Made by a program: the position numbers and the translations under genes. Below are positions 18,440 through 25,352 of a stretch of DNA of 64,000 nucleotides, piece after piece. The stretch is from JAJPHW01 sp963799065. GTDB taxonomy: Bacteria; Acidobacteriota; Terriglobia; Terriglobales; Acidobacteriaceae. The stretch spans positions 310,001 through 374,000 of the forward strand of contig CAWCVJ010000003.1 in the NCBI GenBank assembly GCA_963799065.1, read 5' to 3'. The first letter of the stretch is position 1. Every line of letters begins with the position of its first letter. Below the pieces are notes generated by a model. It was not told the DNA's origin and made no database searches. It saw nothing but the letters and a program-made list of their open reading frames with translations.

Positions 18440-18639
18440 GGCACAGCCCAATATGGGCTTCTATTTTCGCGCTGATGGCCTATGAAGCCGATGGACAAAT
18501 ACGAGCCGACAACGGCTGCGATTTCGCGTGGACGACAGGACATTCGCATCGCCTAATTGGACGGCGAACACGAATCCCGTTCCCATCATCTTCTCCGAAA
18601 CCGTACGTCGAGTGACATTGTTCGGAGGGGCGCGGGAGG
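18440..18639. other. Gap with no recognisable gene
   Basis: About 200 bases between the candidate immunity gene and the hairpin repeat. Short reading frames exist, but none has a ribosome-binding site or family resemblance. It may be the decayed remainder of a further RHS tip or immunity gene. Confidence 0.4.
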
Positions 18640-18725
18640 GGGAGGGAGCATTTTGCCGTCGCCATATACTACCCCGTCAAACGTGGCCTGGGTAGGTATC
18701 TACCGACGGCAAAATGCTCCCTCCC
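18640..18725. repeat. Large inverted repeat (22-bp perfect arms) with duplicated RHS 5' sequence inside
   Basis: Arms 18640-18661 and 18704-18725 are perfect reverse complements (outer part GGGAGGGAGCATTTTGCCG), separated by 42 bases that include partly complementary inner segments. Inside are the inverted 23-base copy (18653-18675) and the direct 17-base copy (18676-18692) of the RHS 5' region at 15493-15529. No transposase is associated and no T-run follows, so it is not a standard terminator or a complete IS. Confidence 0.8.
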
Positions 18726-18747
18726 GCTCGCCGGGACTTTCCACGAA

Positions 18748-19404
18748 TTAGTTGGAAGTAAGAGATCGGCTCCGAAGCCTCAATAGTTCGGGAATAAAGG
18801 AATCGCCATCGTAGATTTTCTCGTAATCCCGCTGAACCAATGTGCTGCCTAACTCCAGGTCGCGCGGAAGTTGACGGACTGAAATTAGTTCCCTAACGTC
18901 ATCGATGTCCTGTTGAACTTCATCTAGCTCCCGCCCTCCGCAGTTGGCCCCGAGCGCTCGTGTGTCCAGCCCGCTTGTTATGGCTCCAACCTTCATCGCG
19001 ATCAGCGTTTTCAAGGGAGCAACATCACCGAACCCAGACGGCTCGGGGATTGGCAGAGGATCACTGTATTCGAAATTACTAAGTAACGCATGATCGGTTA
19101 TGCGTATGCCACCAGTAAGAAAATCCACCAAGACTCCCGTTTTCGCGTCCTTCCGTGTGCACGTTCGGCCTGTCATGTCCGGACGAGCATCGAGCACAAG
19201 ACTAAACGCCCCCGACGCGGACACGATATCCATCGCCAATTTATAAGGCTTCACAACGAAGTCCATGTCCTTCGTCGATCGCCTGAGTCCATATTCCCGA
19301 CAGGCTGCACCCCCGACCAGCGTGAAGAGAATTCCGCTACCGCTAAAAAGAAACATGAGTCGATTCAACGTTTCGTTCTCTCCGTCGGTCGCACATTTCA
19401 ACAC
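18748..19404 (-). CDS. Nucleotidyltransferase-like protein (AbiEii/MenT-like), orphan
   Basis: Protein of up to 218 residues with the N-terminal pattern of minimal nucleotidyltransferases: TLVGGAACREYGLRRSTKDMDFVV, a GG...R.T.D.DF signature with the two-carboxylate motif, and a third acidic position in GVLVDFLTGG. Such domains occur in abortive-infection toxins that modify tRNA or proteins, and also in many uncharacterised proteins. No adjacent AbiEi-like antitoxin is present. The start is uncertain: GTG 19404, TTG 19368 (GGAGAG nine bases upstream) or ATG 19356. The gene is more AT-rich than its surroundings and lies between the RHS cassette and the TA genes, supporting an accessory origin. 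Confidence 0.65.
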   Translation of the reverse strand: MLKCATDGENETLNRLMFLFSGSGILFTLVGGAACREYGLRRSTKDMDFVVKPYKLAMDIVSASGAFSLVLDARPDMTGRTCTRKDAKTGVLVDFLTGGIRITDHALLSNFEYSDPLPIPEPSGFGDVAPLKTLIAMKVGAITSGLDTRALGANCGGRELDEVQQDIDDVRELISVRQLPRDLELGSTLVQRDYEKIYDGDSFIPELLRLRSRSLTSN

Positions 19405-19735
19405 GTTTCAAGGTTATCATCGGGATTCACTTGCACACGCGTGCGGCTTCCCCCAAAACGTTTGAAGCGAGGGCGGGTGGCCCACCTTTACGTTCTTCGT
19501 AAAGGTGGGCATTCATGCTGCCTGAGCCGGAAGCTTCATGGACGCTCTAACCCACCGCATGCTCGCAAATCAAATATCTCGCGCAATCATCAACTCTGAG
19601 GTGCCTCGCACGCCCCACTTTTACAAAAGCGTAAGGTTGGCTTGGTGCATTCCAGATCATCACAAAAACGCTCTAGCGCGCCCTCGTATTCAAAACCCGC
19701 TCAACACGCTCAGGTTCCCGCGCAATAACCTTTAG
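19405..19735. other. Intergenic stretch with a hairpin repeat and relic coding sequence
   Basis: The stretch holds the hairpin at 19480-19510 and, at 19676-19735, the in-frame remainder of the HTH gene downstream of its premature stop (see that gene). Nothing else with coding character was seen. Confidence 0.6.
19480..19510. repeat. Perfect 13-bp hairpin (intergenic repeat type)
   Basis: GCCCACCTTTACG and CGTAAAGGTGGGC pair perfectly across a 5-base TTCTT loop. No T-run follows on either strand, so a simple terminator is unlikely. The GGTGGCCCACC style resembles dispersed acidobacterial repeats. Confidence 0.7.
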
Positions 19736-19999
19736 CTACGCTCGCGTGCGCTGGTCCGGCTCGGCGCGGCCTTGCTCCCAATCCCGGAGCGTGCCCAGCG
19801 GGATGTGGTAGTGCGCCGAAAATTCCTCTTGGGTCAGGCCCAACGCGCGGCGAATGATTTTCGCCTGCGGCGTCCGCTTCATCCGCTTAAGATCGCCAAG
19901 GGACAGCGGTTGCGCGTCGCTGTCTGCGCGAGCCGCCGCCTCGATGGCCTCGGGCGTAATGTTTCTAAGCGTTCTCTTGGAAGTATTCGTCTGGCTCAT
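19736..19999 (-). pseudogene. XRE/HTH antitoxin-like regulator, prematurely terminated
   Basis: HTH protein of 87 residues starting at ATG 19999 (MSQTNTSKRTL...), with the DNA-binding helix-turn-helix in AKIIRRALGLTQEEFSAHYHIPLGTLRDWEQG. Reading through the TAG at 19736-19738 continues without shift as LKVIAREPERVERVLNTRAR to a second TAG at 19673-19675. That is exactly the kind of tail (RAYLKVIAREP...) expected for this family, so the first TAG probably replaces a TAC Tyr codon. The HTH itself is complete, so a shortened protein may still bind DNA. It lies 31 bases downstream of the antidote gene and may belong to the same transcript. Confidence 0.65.
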
Positions 20000-20030
20000 A
20001 TTGTGTCGCCCTTCGAGCCGCCTTCTCACA

Positions 20031-20336
20031 CTAACGCGCAGTTCCCGCGACGACCGCAAATTTCACGCCGAGCGCGTGCAGAACGGAATTGATTGTTTCA
20101 AAGCGCGGGTGTGCTCCTGCGCTCAAGGTCTTGTATAGACTCTCGCGGCCTAGTCCTGCGTCTTTCGCGATCTGCGCCATGCCTCGCGCCTTGGCCACGT
20201 CGCCGAGTGCGGCGACGAATACCTCAGGGTTTGGGTCTTCGGCGGCCGCCGAAAGATATTCCGCGATGACCGCATCGTTATCCAGATACGCCGCCGCATC
20301 GAACTGCTTGTAAGTCGTTTTCTTCTTCTTCATCAT
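20031..20336 (-). CDS. Addiction-module antidote protein, HI1420-like HTH
   Basis: Antitoxin of 101 residues: an N-terminal segment FDAAAYLDNDAVIAEYLSAA typical of the HI1420-type antidote family, followed by a Cro/C1-like HTH (MAQIAKDAGLGRESLYKTLSAGAHPRFETINSVLHALGV). It should neutralise the RelE/ParE-type toxin encoded just upstream and repress the operon. The ATG overlaps the toxin stop (ATGA 20333-20336). Toxin-first order is usual for this family. Confidence 0.9.
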   Translation of the reverse strand: MMKKKKTTYKQFDAAAYLDNDAVIAEYLSAAAEDPNPEVFVAALGDVAKARGMAQIAKDAGLGRESLYKTLSAGAHPRFETINSVLHALGVKFAVVAGTAR

Positions 20337-20635
20337 TTCGCCCTTTTGAGTTCACGAGCCATTGTTTTCGCTTTGGCAATGTCCTTCGTTCGGGAGGCCT
20401 TCACGCCGCCAGCCAGCAAAACGTAGACTGCCGATCCCGTTCGCGTGTAATAAACTCGATATCCCGCTCCGACATGAACACGCATCTCGGAGACGCCTTC
20501 GCCAACGGGTTCGCAATCGCCGAAATTTCCAAATGTTGCGCTGGTCAAACGCGCCAGAATTCTGGCCTTTGCTTTTTGGTCGGCCAGATTGGACACCCAA
20601 GCATCGAAATCGTCCGACCGAAGCAATGTATTCAA
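20333..20635 (-). CDS. RelE/ParE-superfamily toxin, HI1419-like
   Basis: Toxin of 100 residues beginning with TTG at 20635: LLRSDDFDAWVSNLADQKAKARIL, then GNFGDCEPVGEGVSEMRVHVGAGYRVYYTRTG, the central strand-turn of the HI1419 family with its conserved Arg and Tyr residues. Relatives are ribosome-dependent mRNA endonucleases or gyrase inhibitors; the target here is unknown. A perfect 7-bp inverted repeat lies 11 bases upstream of the start and probably serves as the autoregulatory operator. Confidence 0.9.
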   Translation of the reverse strand: MNTLLRSDDFDAWVSNLADQKAKARILARLTSATFGNFGDCEPVGEGVSEMRVHVGAGYRVYYTRTGSAVYVLLAGGVKASRTKDIAKAKTMARELKRAK

Positions 20636-20645
20636 GATTCTTCAT

Positions 20646-20663
20646 TGTATCCGAGTGGATACA
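20646..20663 (-). promoter_or_regulatory. Putative operator/promoter of the toxin-antidote operon
   Basis: TGTATCC-GAGT-GGATACA is a perfect inverted repeat with a 4-base spacer. On the minus strand a TACAAT (-10-like, 20644-20649) overlaps its edge, and the TTG start of the toxin lies at 20635. A repressing antidote dimer bound here would block RNA polymerase. Confidence 0.55.
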
Positions 20664-20700
20664 CCCTTGCAAGCGTTAATGTCAGTCGCCGGTTTGCCAT

Positions 20701-21333
20701 TCAATCCGACCCCTGACGCGCGTGTGGCTTTCTCTTCCGCAGCACCCAGGTCGTCATGCACCGATAATCCTGCACGACCGTGGTCTTCAACGGATCGACC
20801 AGCACCGCATTCATCTCCTCGCCCAGTTCCAAGAGCATGGCCTCATCGACCAGAAACCATTCCGAACCGTCCCCGATGATGTAGGTATGTCCGCGCACCC
20901 ACTCGAACTCCATGCCGATGCGTGAACCCAGGCGGCAAAACAACAGCCCGCCCGGCCGGAGCACGCGCCACATCTCGGCGAGCATCTCCCGAAAGTGTTC
21001 TTCATCACGGGCAAAGTGCAATACGGAATTGCACATCACAACATCGGCAAATCCATCCGCAAACGGCATGCGCTCAATCAGGCCAACCTGAAAATTCTCC
21101 GCCGGAAGCCCGCACTCCAGGGACGCTGCCAGTTGCCGCACGTGCTCAACGCCCTCGCGATCCTCGTCCAGCGCAAACACCTCACATCCCTGGCGCAGCA
21201 GATGGACAAGATTGCGCCCATAACCGCAGCCCGCATCCAGCACCCGCATTCCCGCGCCAATATTCCCGCGCAGAATTTGATCGAACACATAAATGTCGAT
21301 CTGTCCAAACTCATCCTGTACGTTAAGCGGCAT
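20701..21333 (-). CDS. Class I SAM-dependent methyltransferase
   Basis: Methyltransferase-11/25-type protein of 210 residues. Motif I is MRVLDAGCGYGRNLVHLL, followed by an acidic residue after strand 2 (VFALDEDREGVEHV) and the post-motif ADVVMCNSVLHFA and LRPGGLLFCRLGS. The substrate is not deducible. The ATG at 21333 has TAAGG just upstream. It sits at the right border of the accessory island and is divergent from the GH3 gene, so a role with either neighbour is uncertain. Confidence 0.88.
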   Translation of the reverse strand: MPLNVQDEFGQIDIYVFDQILRGNIGAGMRVLDAGCGYGRNLVHLLRQGCEVFALDEDREGVEHVRQLAASLECGLPAENFQVGLIERMPFADGFADVVMCNSVLHFARDEEHFREMLAEMWRVLRPGGLLFCRLGSRIGMEFEWVRGHTYIIGDGSEWFLVDEAMLLELGEEMNAVLVDPLKTTVVQDYRCMTTWVLRKRKPHARQGSD

Positions 21334-21407
21334 ACCTTAACCATACCGCCATTCGCAAAGTCATACCAAAGTGGAGCAGCGCGCCCCCGCTGCCCGCAAA
21401 CTGTGGT

Positions 21408-21413
21408 TATAAT
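21408..21413 (+). promoter_or_regulatory. -10 element of the GH3 beta-glucosidase gene
   Basis: A perfect TATAAT lies 19 bases upstream of ATG 21432, with a GAGGTC ribosome-binding sequence between. No good -35 is seen at 16-18 bases. Confidence 0.5.
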
Positions 21414-21431
21414 TCCTGTCGAGGTCAAACC

Positions 21432-23651
21432 ATGTCACGTTTGCTGCCTTCGTTATTGATTTTGCTTGCAGTCACACCCGGCATCGCTCAGAACCCCGCC
21501 GCCAACGCTCCTTACAAGAATCCCAATCTCCCCGTCGATCGGCGAGTTCAGGATTTGCTCGGTCGCATGACCCTGCAGGAAAAAGTCGCCATGTTCAGCG
21601 GAGCCGATTGGATGAGCACGGTTCCCAACGAACGCCTCGGCATCCCGTCAATCAAAATGGCGGATGGCCCGCTGGGCATAAGGTCATGGGCTGGCCCCTC
21701 TTCGCAAATGAATGCCATGGACGCAAAAGCGCAGGTCACCACGACTTCGTTCCCCGCGGGCATCGCCATGGGCGCCACCTGGGACACCGACTTGGTTCAA
21801 GGCGACGGACAGGCCATCGGTGAGGAAGTCAAAGCCCTGGGGCGGGACATGATTCTCGGCCCGACTGTGAACATCAATCGCACTCCGCTGTGGGGGCGCA
21901 ACTTCGAAGGCTTCGGCGAAGACCCTTATCTCACCAGCCGCCTGGCCGTGGCTTACATCAAGGGAGTGCAAAGCGAGGGCGTGATCGCCACCGTCAAACA
22001 CTTCGCCGCCAACAATCAGGAGTTCGAACGCCATCGCGTCAACGCTGTCGTCGATGAGCGCGCCTTGCAGGAAATTTATTTCCCCGCGTTCAAAGCAGCG
22101 GTGCAGGAAGCGGGCGTCTGGTCTGTAATGTCCGCCTACAACAAGCTCAATGGAACCTACTGCGCCGAAAACCCCTTCTTGCTGAAGGACACTCTCCGCG
22201 ATCAATGGGGATTCAAAGGCTTCGTCGTATCCGATTGGGGCAGCACCTATAGCACGGTAGGCACAGTCAACGCCGGAATGGATTTGGAGATGCCAGGCGG
22301 TACGCCCATGAAAGACTGGCTCAAAAAACCGGATACCATCGAGGCTGGCAATGGCGGCGGTTGGCTTGTTCCAGAAAAAGTGTTGGCGGCCGTGGCGGCG
22401 GGCAAAATTTCTCAGGCCACGATTGACGATAACGTCGGACGAATGTTGCACATCATGTTCGTCAGCGGTCAGTTCGACAATCCTCATACCCCAAGCGGCG
22501 AAATCGACACCCCCGCGCAACGTGCGTTGGCGCGCAAAGCGTCTGCGGAAAGCATCGTTCTACTAAAGAACGCCGGCGATTTGCTTCCGCTAGATCCCTC
22601 AAAGATTCACTCGTTGGTAGTCATCGGCCCCAATGCCGCTATCGCCCGCACCGGCGGTGGAGGCAGCTCTCTGGTGAAACCCAAGTATTCCGTAAGCCCG
22701 CTGAAAGGCATTCAGGAGCGAGCCGCCGACCACGTGCAGGTCACCTATGCGTTGGGTGACGCCATGGAAGGCGAAGATCCGAGCCAGGACACGCCCGCCA
22801 TGCGAGAGCGCCTAAGAGGCGAAGCCGTGAAAGCCGCTGCCAAGGCGGACGCAGCGATCATCGTTGTCGGAAGATATCCAAAACTTGAGTCGGAAGATTT
22901 CGACATCAAGTCCCTCGATCTCCCCGCCGGACAGGACGATCTCATCGAGGCCGTAGCCAAAGCCAACAAGAACACCATCGTAGTCATCAACGCGGGAGGT
23001 CCAGTCATCATGACCCGCTGGCTCGCGAATACTCCTGCCGTTCTGGATATGTGGTACGGCGGACAGGAAGGTGGTAACGCCCTCGCGGACGTGCTGTTCG
23101 GCGACGTTAATCCTTCCGGAAAGCTCCCGGTCTCCTTCGTGAAGCAATGGAAAGATTCGCCGGCGTACGGTCACTATCCCGGCGAAAACCTAAAGGTGGA
23201 CTACGCGGAAGGCATCTACGTCGGCTATCGATACTTCGATAAGAAAAACATAGAGCCGCTATTCCCCTTCGGATACGGGCTTTCTTACACCAAGTTCGAC
23301 TACAGTGATTTGAAGGTCTCACCGACGGTCGCAGATGGCAGCTCCGTAGACGTGAGCCTCACCGTTCGCAATAGCGGAGCCCGCGCAGGCGCAGAAGTAG
23401 TCGAACTCTACATCCATGACGGACACTCCAGCGTGGATCGCCCCGTCCATGAACTGAAAGGATTCCGTCGCGTGAGTCTCGCTCCGGGAGAATCCTCGGC
23501 CGTCCACTTTGCGCTGGATCGCAGCGCCACCGCCTTTTACAGCACTGCGAAGAAAACCTGGGTGAGTGAACCCGGTCAATTCGATGTCCTCGTCGGATCT
23601 TCCTCGCGGGACATCCGCCTAAAGGGCGTCTATACTCTAACCGGCAACTGA
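21432..23651 (+). CDS. Secreted beta-glucosidase, glycoside hydrolase family 3
   Basis: GH3 enzyme of 739 residues releasing glucose or xylose from beta-linked oligosaccharides, probably in the periplasm. Domains: signal peptide (about 1-20, LLPSLLILLAVTPGIAQ), GH3 N-terminal barrel with the nucleophile Asp in FKGFVVSDWG (about residue 267), the alpha/beta sandwich GH3-C domain (IVLLKNAGDLLPLD onward), and a fibronectin-III-like C-terminal domain (VDVSLTVRNSGARAGAEVVELYI). KHFAANNQE supplies the usual substrate-binding Lys-His. All parts are intact and the length is normal. It is monocistronic with its own TATAAT and convergent with the VCBS gene. Confidence 0.95.
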   Translation: MSRLLPSLLILLAVTPGIAQNPAANAPYKNPNLPVDRRVQDLLGRMTLQEKVAMFSGADWMSTVPNERLGIPSIKMADGPLGIRSWAGPSSQMNAMDAKAQVTTTSFPAGIAMGATWDTDLVQGDGQAIGEEVKALGRDMILGPTVNINRTPLWGRNFEGFGEDPYLTSRLAVAYIKGVQSEGVIATVKHFAANNQEFERHRVNAVVDERALQEIYFPAFKAAVQEAGVWSVMSAYNKLNGTYCAENPFLLKDTLRDQWGFKGFVVSDWGSTYSTVGTVNAGMDLEMPGGTPMKDWLKKPDTIEAGNGGGWLVPEKVLAAVAAGKISQATIDDNVGRMLHIMFVSGQFDNPHTPSGEIDTPAQRALARKASAESIVLLKNAGDLLPLDPSKIHSLVVIGPNAAIARTGGGGSSLVKPKYSVSPLKGIQERAADHVQVTYALGDAMEGEDPSQDTPAMRERLRGEAVKAAAKADAAIIVVGRYPKLESEDFDIKSLDLPAGQDDLIEAVAKANKNTIVVINAGGPVIMTRWLANTPAVLDMWYGGQEGGNALADVLFGDVNPSGKLPVSFVKQWKDSPAYGHYPGENLKVDYAEGIYVGYRYFDKKNIEPLFPFGYGLSYTKFDYSDLKVSPTVADGSSVDVSLTVRNSGARAGAEVVELYIHDGHSSVDRPVHELKGFRRVSLAPGESSAVHFALDRSATAFYSTAKKTWVSEPGQFDVLVGSSSRDIRLKGVYTLTGN

Positions 23652-23678
23652 AGTAGCAGACGCATAAAAATTGCGAAG

Positions 23679-23699
23679 GGCCGGGCCTGCGGCCCAGCC
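23679..23699. terminator. Hairpin between convergent genes, probable bidirectional terminator
   Basis: GGCCGGGCC-TGC-GGCCCAGCC pairs over nine positions with one wobble. On the plus side TCAGTTTCTTT follows; on the minus side a GCAATTTTTA follows. It lies between the GH3 stop and the VCBS stop. Confidence 0.55.
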
Positions 23700-23730
23700 C
23701 CTCAGTTTCTTTAGGATAATCGCCAATCCC

Positions 23731-25002
23731 TTAGAACTGGCTGGCCCCCTCGTTCAGGATGACAGTCACGCTGTCCCCCAGGTAGCTGCCCCAATTTGCC
23801 AAGGCTAAATCCGCGGGACCCGTGCCGTTCTTCACGAACTGCCGAGCCACTAAGCCAATGGCTTGGTCCCCGGCGGGATGGGTCAGCAGTTTGTTAAACG
23901 TGCCGTTGCCCTTGCCGAGGAGCACGGTCACAGTCGAGTCATAGGCGTTGGAAACCGCCAGATCGAGCGTGCCGTTTCCCGTGAAGTCTGCCGCCACAAT
24001 GTCAAACGGACCGCGGCCCACGGTGTAATCGGTTTGCGGCTTGAAGGTACCATCGCCCTTGCCGAGCAACACAGATACGGTGCCGTCTTGCTCGCAAAGT
24101 GCATTGTCGTGACCGCAGGTATTCGCGACCCCAAGATCGAGTTTCCCGTCGCCGTTGAAGTCGCCCACCACAACACCTTCCGGCTCGGAATCTACTGAGT
24201 AGTTCACCGCCGATTGGAAAGTGCCATCGCCATTGCCCAGCAGAATGGAAACGGCATCATTCGCATTGCCTGCCCACGTCGTCACCGCTAGGTCGAGTTT
24301 TCCATCTCCGTTCAAGTCCGCGACCGCAACATTCGTCGCCCGGTCTGCGACCGGATAGCTGACCGCAGGCTGAAACGTACCGTCGCCGTTGCCCAACAGA
24401 ACCCGAACCGTCGCGAAAATGAAATTCGTAACCACCAGATCGAGTTTTCCGTCGCCGTTGAAGTCGCCCACGGCCAGATTGTCGGCTTGAATCGCGGTAT
24501 TAAGTTCAGTGACGATCTGCGATTGGAAGGTGCCATCGCCGTTACCCAGCAGAACGCTCACCGTCCCGTCTTCGAAGTTCCACACCGCAAGATCGAGCTT
24601 TTTGTCCCCATCGAAGTCGCCCACGGCAATGGAGGTTGGCCCGCCGCCCACCTGATAGTTGACGTTCGACGCAAACGCTCCGTTGCCCCGATTGAGCAGT
24701 ACACCCACAGTGTTGTTGGCCTGCCCGAAGTCTATGTTGCCGGAGTCCGCGGTGACGATGTCAAGGCTGCCGTCGCCATTGAAATCGCCCGCCGCGATGC
24801 CATAGGGCACCGGAGCAGTCTGATAATTCGCAATCCGGAACCTCGAGCCCGTACCGACCGCATTCGTCGAGATATTCGCATTCCGCCGCGCCATCCCGCT
24901 GCCCGGCTCAACCTGTGCCGAGACATTCAAAGAAAGGATTCCGATCAGAAGTGCGACCGAAAGAAAAGTGAGATTGCTTTTGTATGGATTGCCCCTGTTC
25001 AT
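23731..25002 (-). CDS. Secreted VCBS/FG-GAP repeat protein
   Basis: Exported protein of 423 residues with an N-terminal signal peptide (FLSVALLIGILSLNVSAQ) followed by about seven FG-GAP/VCBS repeats, each containing a calcium-binding-type DFNGDGKLDL loop and a VSVLLGNGDGTFQ strand. These make a beta-propeller like integrin alpha-chains, typically in surface or secreted adhesion or carbohydrate-associated proteins. No catalytic domain is present. The repeats are highly similar to each other, suggesting internal duplication. An AGGGAGAG ribosome-binding site lies 7 bases before the ATG. Confidence 0.9.
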   Translation of the reverse strand: MNRGNPYKSNLTFLSVALLIGILSLNVSAQVEPGSGMARRNANISTNAVGTGSRFRIANYQTAPVPYGIAAGDFNGDGSLDIVTADSGNIDFGQANNTVGVLLNRGNGAFASNVNYQVGGGPTSIAVGDFDGDKKLDLAVWNFEDGTVSVLLGNGDGTFQSQIVTELNTAIQADNLAVGDFNGDGKLDLVVTNFIFATVRVLLGNGDGTFQPAVSYPVADRATNVAVADLNGDGKLDLAVTTWAGNANDAVSILLGNGDGTFQSAVNYSVDSEPEGVVVGDFNGDGKLDLGVANTCGHDNALCEQDGTVSVLLGKGDGTFKPQTDYTVGRGPFDIVAADFTGNGTLDLAVSNAYDSTVTVLLGKGNGTFNKLLTHPAGDQAIGLVARQFVKNGTGPADLALANWGSYLGDSVTVILNEGASQF

Positions 25003-25352
25003 CGTTAACTCTCCCTGTGGCGAAGTATTCCCCAGCCTGACGACCGAATCGTAAGTACAGCCCGCGTCTCTGGCGATGCTGATAACGAAGATAGCTCCTT
25101 TAAGTTACATGCGCATTACAGAGTTCGACTTATTCGGCGGGCGGTTGATCGAGTCCCTGCTTCGGCGCCAGCGGCGACCAGGGCAACCCGCTCGCGTCGA
25201 GGATGAATAGACTGCAAGTACCTGCCAAATAAGCCACTTAGCTCCGCTGCCCACCGTCCCCTCGCCTTCCTGCCCTGAATCTGGGACAATAGAACCACCG
25301 GAGCCGCTCCCCGCCGAGCGGTCTCGCAAGCCGGTTCCCCGCTGACATTTTT
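25003..25352. other. Divergent intergenic region without a recognised gene
   Basis: About 350 bases between the VCBS gene (minus) and the RMD1-like gene (plus). A GGGACAATAG stretch near 25284 could hold a -10 for the plus-strand gene. Short reading frames here have no coding signature. Confidence 0.4.

Noticed and set aside
19480..19510. Rho-independent terminator
   Set aside because: The stem is perfect but no T-run follows on either strand, so it is listed as a repeat.
21684..22520. A 278-codon minus-strand open frame inside the GH3 gene
   Set aside because: Antisense shadow of a clear glycosidase; no ribosome-binding site or family features.
24100..24800. Repeated DNA in the VCBS gene as a CRISPR-like array
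   Set aside because: The repeats encode FG-GAP protein repeats in one continuous frame.
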